From assembly GCF_001224225.1 (NCBI RefSeq), contig NZ_CUEE01000001.1, forward strand, positions 496,001-560,000: a stretch of 64,000 nucleotides of DNA, read 5' to 3'. Each line of letters opens with the position of its first letter. Positions within the stretch are counted from its first letter, which is position 1. The position numbers and the translations under genes were made by a program. The DNA comes from Staphylococcus borealis. Its GTDB lineage: Bacteria > Bacillota > Bacilli > Staphylococcales > Staphylococcaceae. The notes beneath the pieces are model-generated. The model was not told the origin of the DNA. It did no database searches and worked only from the letters and a program-made list of their open reading frames with translations. This document shows positions 63,533 through 64,000 of this stretch, piece by piece.

Positions 63533-64000
63533 TTATTGTTCTGATCCTTTATTCTTTTTATCTTTCTTATTTTTACGAGAATTTCTAACTAATCCTAACC
63601 CCGCTAACATTGCTGCAACTGCTGATAATAATCCAGTCGAATTAGATTCTTTACCACCTGTTTCTGGCAAGTCGTCTTTAGCATCATGTTGTTGTGCGTT
63701 GCTATGCATTTGTGAGTCATTGTTACTAAGTGATTCCGAAGTGCTCATCGACTTACGGCCTGTTTCACTTTCTGATGTTGATGTTGAATGACTTAGTGAT
63801 GTGCTTGGATTTGTCGATGTGCTCGTGCTTGCTGACGTTGAGCCACTTGTTGATGTACTTGGACTTATCGATGTGCTCGTGCTTGTTGATGTTGAGCCAC
63901 TTGTTGACGTACTTGCACTTGTTGATGTGCTCGTGCTTACTGATGTTGAGCCACTTGATGACGTACTTGGACTTATCGATGTGCTCGTGCTTGTTGATGT
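63533..64000 (-). CDS. sraP: Serine-rich adhesin SraP/SasA (C-terminal part only)
   Basis: The C-terminal 155 residues of a serine-rich repeat glycoprotein; the protein continues past the right edge. Seen are Ser-Thr-rich repeats with a Ser at every other position (STSTSASTSxS type), a perfect 54-base (18-residue) repeat phase, and then a sortase signal LPETG with hydrophobic helix and basic tail (RNSRKNKKDKKNK). SraP binds platelets and other ligands after glycosylation by GtfA/GtfB and export through SecA2/SecY2. The repeats match the length and pattern of such proteins. Confidence 0.92.
   Translation of the reverse strand, partial: TSTSTSTSISPSTSSSGSTSVSTSTSTSASTSTSGSTSTSTSTSISPSTSTSGSTSASTSTSTNPSTSLSHSTSTSESETGRKSMSTSESLSNNDSQMHSNAQQHDAKDDLPETGGKESNSTGLLSAVAAMLAGLGLVRNSRKNKKDKKNKGSEQ

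Overview
The window is a piece of a Staphylococcus chromosome: low G+C, staphylococcal accessory-Sec and SraP genes, IsaB, FphF, the arc/argR genes, the YhgE/Pip-autolysin pair and STAR-like GGGGCCC intergenic repeats. From memory of S. aureus, the block fphF-arcR-arcD-arcA-argR-isaB ... yhgE-autolysin ... secA2-sraP keeps the S. aureus order. Several S. aureus genes are absent, though (arcB, arcC, aur), and others are added, so a coagulase-negative or aureus-related species fits better than S. aureus itself. I cannot name the species from sequence alone.

Layout. Positions 1-1000 hold the end of a Cap5A/Cap5B-type capsule regulator operon. From 1.8 to 6.7 kb come an azoreductase, a MarR regulator, an indolepyruvate decarboxylase, a CapA-type metallophosphatase and an SdpI-like protein. 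From 6.7 to 13.7 kb come a LacI regulator with an operator at its own promoter, the FphF esterase, and a shortened arginine deiminase cluster (argR, arcA, arcD, arcR) with a clear ArcR/CRP site. From 13.8 to 16.6 kb lie two isaB paralogues, a candidate C-rich small RNA, a YolD-like gene with a LexA box, and a membrane-anchored STNQ-rich protein.

The standout is 16.6-25.1 kb: an AT-rich, tightly overlapping three-gene operon that I read as dptF-dptG-dptH, the restriction half of the Dnd DNA phosphorothioation defence system. No dndBCDE modification genes lie in the window. It is insulated by terminators on both sides and sits between housekeeping genes.

From 25.3 to 37.8 kb come YhgE/Pip, a glucosaminidase-CHAP autolysin, a PTS EIICB, a YfcC carrier, an LPXTG surface protein and a phosphatase. 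From 37.9 to 52.6 kb come a LysR regulator, an MMPL exporter with a His/Asp-rich tail followed by a glycine-betaine-type binding lipoprotein, a TetR regulator, an MFS transporter, a luciferase-like oxidoreductase, MsrA, a lipoprotein/membrane pair, and a two-component system preceded by a 63-residue membrane protein. From 53.2 kb to the end is the accessory Sec locus (gtfB, gtfA, secA2, asp3, asp2, asp1, secY2), which glycosylates and exports the serine-rich adhesin SraP. Only the C-terminus of SraP is inside the window.

Two kinds of intergenic repeat recur: composite STAR-like elements (4.75, 7.83, 30.5 and 43.3 kb) and clusters of short AAGTG-stem hairpins (30.8 and 52.7 kb).
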